Assembly (NCBI GenBank): GCA_017619585.1
Contig: JAFZSA010000019.1
Location: 1 to 30,151 of the forward strand
Reading direction: 5' to 3'
DNA from: Bacteroidaceae bacterium
GTDB lineage: Bacteria > Bacteroidota > Bacteroidia > Bacteroidales > Bacteroidaceae
DNA length: 30,151 nucleotides
The position numbers were made by a program, and so were the translations under genes. The notes beneath the pieces are model-generated. The model had not been told where the DNA came from. It saw nothing but the letters and a program-made list of their open reading frames with translations, and ran no database searches. Positions 28,129 to 30,151 of this stretch are shown here, piece after piece. Within the stretch, counting starts at the first letter, position 1, and every line of letters starts with the position of its first letter.

Positions 28129-29327
28129 AAGTTCTGTTAGTTAGTACCAGTGACATGGCAGGCGGAGGTGCTATTGCAGCCTTCCGACTGATGGAAGCCC
28201 TGAATAACAATGGTGTAAAAGCAAAGATGCTGGTACGAGACAAATTATCCTCTTCTGTTACTGTGGCCCAGGTGGGCACAAAGATTCCCAAAGCATTGGA
28301 ACGACTGCAGATCATGTCGTACATGAAGGGAAAACTCTGGCAGGCAGATACCGCCGACTTCGGCATCAACATCACCAAGACCGATGAATACAAAGAGGCC
28401 GACATCATTCACCTGCACTGGATTAATCAGGGAATGGTATCACTCTCTTGCCTGAAGAAGATGATTAAGGACGGCAAGAAGATTGTCTGGACGCTACACG
28501 ACGAGTGGCCTTACCTAGGCATCTGTCATTACAGAGGCGACTGCCAAGAGACAGAGTGCAAGAACTGCCCTCTTCTGCCCGGCAGCATAGCTCACAAGCA
28601 CTATCTGCGCAAACAAGAATTATATAAAGAAGGTAACATTACCTTCGTGGGATGTAGCCAGTGGATTACTGACCGTGCCAAGCAGGCAATGCCTAAAGCA
28701 AAGGTGGTGCACATCAACAATTGCGTTCCACATGACATATTCCGAGGCATAGACCAACAGGAAGCACGCAAAAAGATGGGACTCCCCCTTGACAAGAAGA
28801 TTATCCTGTTCTGCTCTCAGAACCTGAACGATGAACGCAAAGGCTACACCTATCTTCAACAGGCATTGAATCAATTAAAGACCCACCCCCTAACCCCTCC
28901 CGTCAAGGAGGGGAGAAAAGAAAGCCTCCCATTACGGGGAGGTTTGGAGGGGTCTGCTGACCTCATAACAGTTTGCATCGGCAAGGGCGGTCGTTACATC
29001 AGCAGTCCTGAGGAAATGGCAATGATGTATGCTGCAGCAGATGTTTTTATCATCCCCAGCCTACAAGACAACCTGCCCAACACCATAGCAGAAGCCATGT
29101 CGTGCGGCACGCCCTGCGTAGGTTTCAACGTAGGTGGCATCCCCGAGATGATAGATCACCAGCAGAATGGTTATGTTGCAAAATACAAGGACGTAACCGA
29201 CCTGACAGAAGGCATACAATATGTGCTTACCCATGATATGCGCGAGGCAGCCCTACACAAGGCGGCATCAGCTTACGGCGAGACACATGTTGCCCAGAAA
29301 TATATAAATGTATATGAATCAAGATAA
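28125..29327 (+). CDS. GT4-family glycosyltransferase with an in-frame repeat insert
   Basis: 400 residues from the ATG at 28125, which overlaps the preceding TGA and places MKVLLVSTSDMAGGGAIAAFRL at the N-terminus, as GT4 enzymes expect. The frame is open to 28101 but that start would overlap far into the previous gene. Motifs: HDEWPYLGICHYRGDC with ECKNCP (Cys cluster seen in a GT4 subgroup), and the donor-binding NTIAEAMSCGTPCVGF with E323. Residues about 252-278, in the C-terminal Rossmann domain just before LITVCIGKGG, are encoded by a two-hairpin element (28879-28955). The insert falls at a strand-to-strand loop, so activity may survive. Confidence 0.88.
   Translation: MKVLLVSTSDMAGGGAIAAFRLMEALNNNGVKAKMLVRDKLSSSVTVAQVGTKIPKALERLQIMSYMKGKLWQADTADFGINITKTDEYKEADIIHLHWINQGMVSLSCLKKMIKDGKKIVWTLHDEWPYLGICHYRGDCQETECKNCPLLPGSIAHKHYLRKQELYKEGNITFVGCSQWITDRAKQAMPKAKVVHINNCVPHDIFRGIDQQEARKKMGLPLDKKIILFCSQNLNDERKGYTYLQQALNQLKTHPLTPPVKEGRKESLPLRGGLEGSADLITVCIGKGGRYISSPEEMAMMYAAADVFIIPSLQDNLPNTIAEAMSCGTPCVGFNVGGIPEMIDHQQNGYVAKYKDVTDLTEGIQYVLTHDMREAALHKAASAYGETHVAQKYINVYESR
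28879..28955 (+). repeat. two-hairpin element inside a GT4 gene
   Basis: 77 bp bounded by AGACCC (28879-28884) and GGGTCT (28950-28955). Stem 1 is CCCCTCCCGTCAAGGAGGGG, stem 2 is CCTCCCATTACGGGGAGG, with a short A-rich spacer. It has the same AAG ACC entry phase and GGG TCT exit phase as the element at 5519-5607. Confidence 0.9.
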
Positions 29328-30117
29328 TAATAGCGTCAATCTTCCACTCATAACCATAGCCACTGTCACCTACAATGCAGAGGCTACCCTACAACGCACC
29401 TTAGACAGCGTAGCGGCACAGGATTACGAGAAGATTGAGCACCTGATTGTGGACGGCGTTTCTACGGACAAGACACTGAGCCTGGTGCAGCGATACGTAG
29501 AGCAGAACAACAACCGGCACCAGATACGCCTGACCAGCGAGCCCGACGACGGACTGTACGATGCTATGAACAAAGCGTTGTCTCTGGCAACGGGCGAGTA
29601 TATTGTCTTTCTGAATGCAGGAGACAAGCTACACACGGCAGACACCATCTCTAAGGTTGTAGCCTGTGCCAAGCTGAAGAAAGGCAACCTCCGCAACCCT
29701 GCCATCATCTACGGAGAGACAGATTTGGTGGACGATGAGGGCCGCTTCCTACGCCACCGTCGCCTTACCACGCCCGAGAGCCTCTCATGGAAGAGTTTCC
29801 TTAACGGCATGAGGGTTTGCCACCAGTCGTTCTACGCACGCACCGACATAGCACGCACCGAGAGCTACAACCTCTCTTACCGTTATTCTGCCGACTACGA
29901 CTGGTGCATCCGCATCATGAAAAAGGCTGCCAAGCGCAGATTAAGAATAATCAATACGCACATGATTCTGACGGATTACCTGAACGAGGGCATGACCACC
30001 CGCAATCACCGCAAATCACTCATAGAGCGTCTGAAACTGATGGCTCATCATTACGGGTGGGGACATGCTATAGCCGCGCACGGCTGGTTCATCATCCGAG
30101 CCATCATCAAACGTTAG
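29308..30117 (+). CDS. GT2-family glycosyltransferase
   Basis: 269 residues with the GT2 pattern: ITIATVTYNAEATLQRTLDSVAAQDY, then the aspartate-bearing LIVDGVSTDKT, SEPDDGLYDAMNKAL and VFLNAGDKL, and a later SADYDWCIRIMKKA. It transfers a sugar from an NDP donor at the cytoplasmic face. Two starts are possible, 29308 and 29314, both inside the previous gene (overlap 20 or 14 bases); I keep the first. It is the last complete gene of the plus-strand run. A heptamer array starts at its stop codon. Confidence 0.9.
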   Translation: MYMNQDNNSVNLPLITIATVTYNAEATLQRTLDSVAAQDYEKIEHLIVDGVSTDKTLSLVQRYVEQNNNRHQIRLTSEPDDGLYDAMNKALSLATGEYIVFLNAGDKLHTADTISKVVACAKLKKGNLRNPAIIYGETDLVDDEGRFLRHRRLTTPESLSWKSFLNGMRVCHQSFYARTDIARTESYNLSYRYSADYDWCIRIMKKAAKRRLRIINTHMILTDYLNEGMTTRNHRKSLIERLKLMAHHYGWGHAIAAHGWFIIRAIIKR

Positions 30118-30151
30118 TTCATAATTCATAAGTCATAATTCATAGTTCATA
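30115..30151. repeat. heptamer array at the right edge (TTCATAA / GTCATAA)
   Basis: At least five tandem 7-bp units beginning in the TAG stop of the GT2 gene and running off the window. Confidence 0.85.

Overview
The window reads as chromosomal DNA of a Bacteroidales bacterium, most likely Prevotella or a close relative. Three things point there: a chlamydia/Bacteroidetes-type V-ATPase gene order (E, DUF2764, A, B, D, I), many exact copies of the Bacteroidetes -7 promoter box TAnnTTTG, and weak or absent Shine-Dalgarno sequences. Genes are dense, and the spaces between them are filled with unusual short repeats.

Layout. 254-2736 (minus) holds V-ATPase subunits I and D. 2891-7870 (plus) is a block of three surface-polysaccharide genes (flippase, an acyltransferase-glycosyltransferase fusion, a second acyltransferase) that splits the V-ATPase operon. 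7871-8426 has no gene but is packed with palindromes. 8427-13464 (minus) holds V-ATPase B, A, a four-helix-bundle gene, DUF2764 and E. 13683-17430 (minus) holds a DsbD-type thiol-disulfide reductase, a Tyr-rich lipoprotein, tRNA-Leu(TAA) and a Cys-rich Rieske-like lipoprotein. 17472-20491 (minus) holds argH, a second four-helix-bundle gene, a START/SRPBCC protein and pyrE. 20699-21553 (plus) is a YhaM-type HD exoribonuclease. 21546-27045 (minus) is a six-gene run: two acyltransferases, a TagD-type cytidylyltransferase, two glutaminase-less asparagine-synthetase-like PP-loop proteins and a LicD transferase. 27112-30117 (plus) is a divergent run of three glycosyltransferases. The genes from 21.5 to 30.1 kb together with the 2.9-7.9 kb block look like parts of a surface-polysaccharide system in which sugars are linked by glycosyltransferases, O-acylated by membrane acyltransferases and probably decorated with a CDP-activated phospho-group.

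Most unusual structure. (1) A family of GC-rich two-hairpin elements (77-128 bp, ends AGACCC/GGGTCT or GCCCCCTCC/GGAGGGGGC) lies inside reading frames. It adds peptides to three proteins, makes the join between two genes, and fuses two genes into one. (2) Degenerate tandem arrays with a 6, 7 or 8 bp period fill many gene junctions, often starting at the stop codon. A period not divisible by three, in a unit that contains a stop triplet, gives stops in all frames, so these may act as translational punctuation. (3) Two unrelated four-helix-bundle (S23-like) genes each sit between inverted copies of such arrays, and each has an empty arm pair at a nearby junction of the same gene run. This resembles the intervening sequences of 23S rRNA, but here in protein operons. 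All functions are inferred from sequence reading alone.
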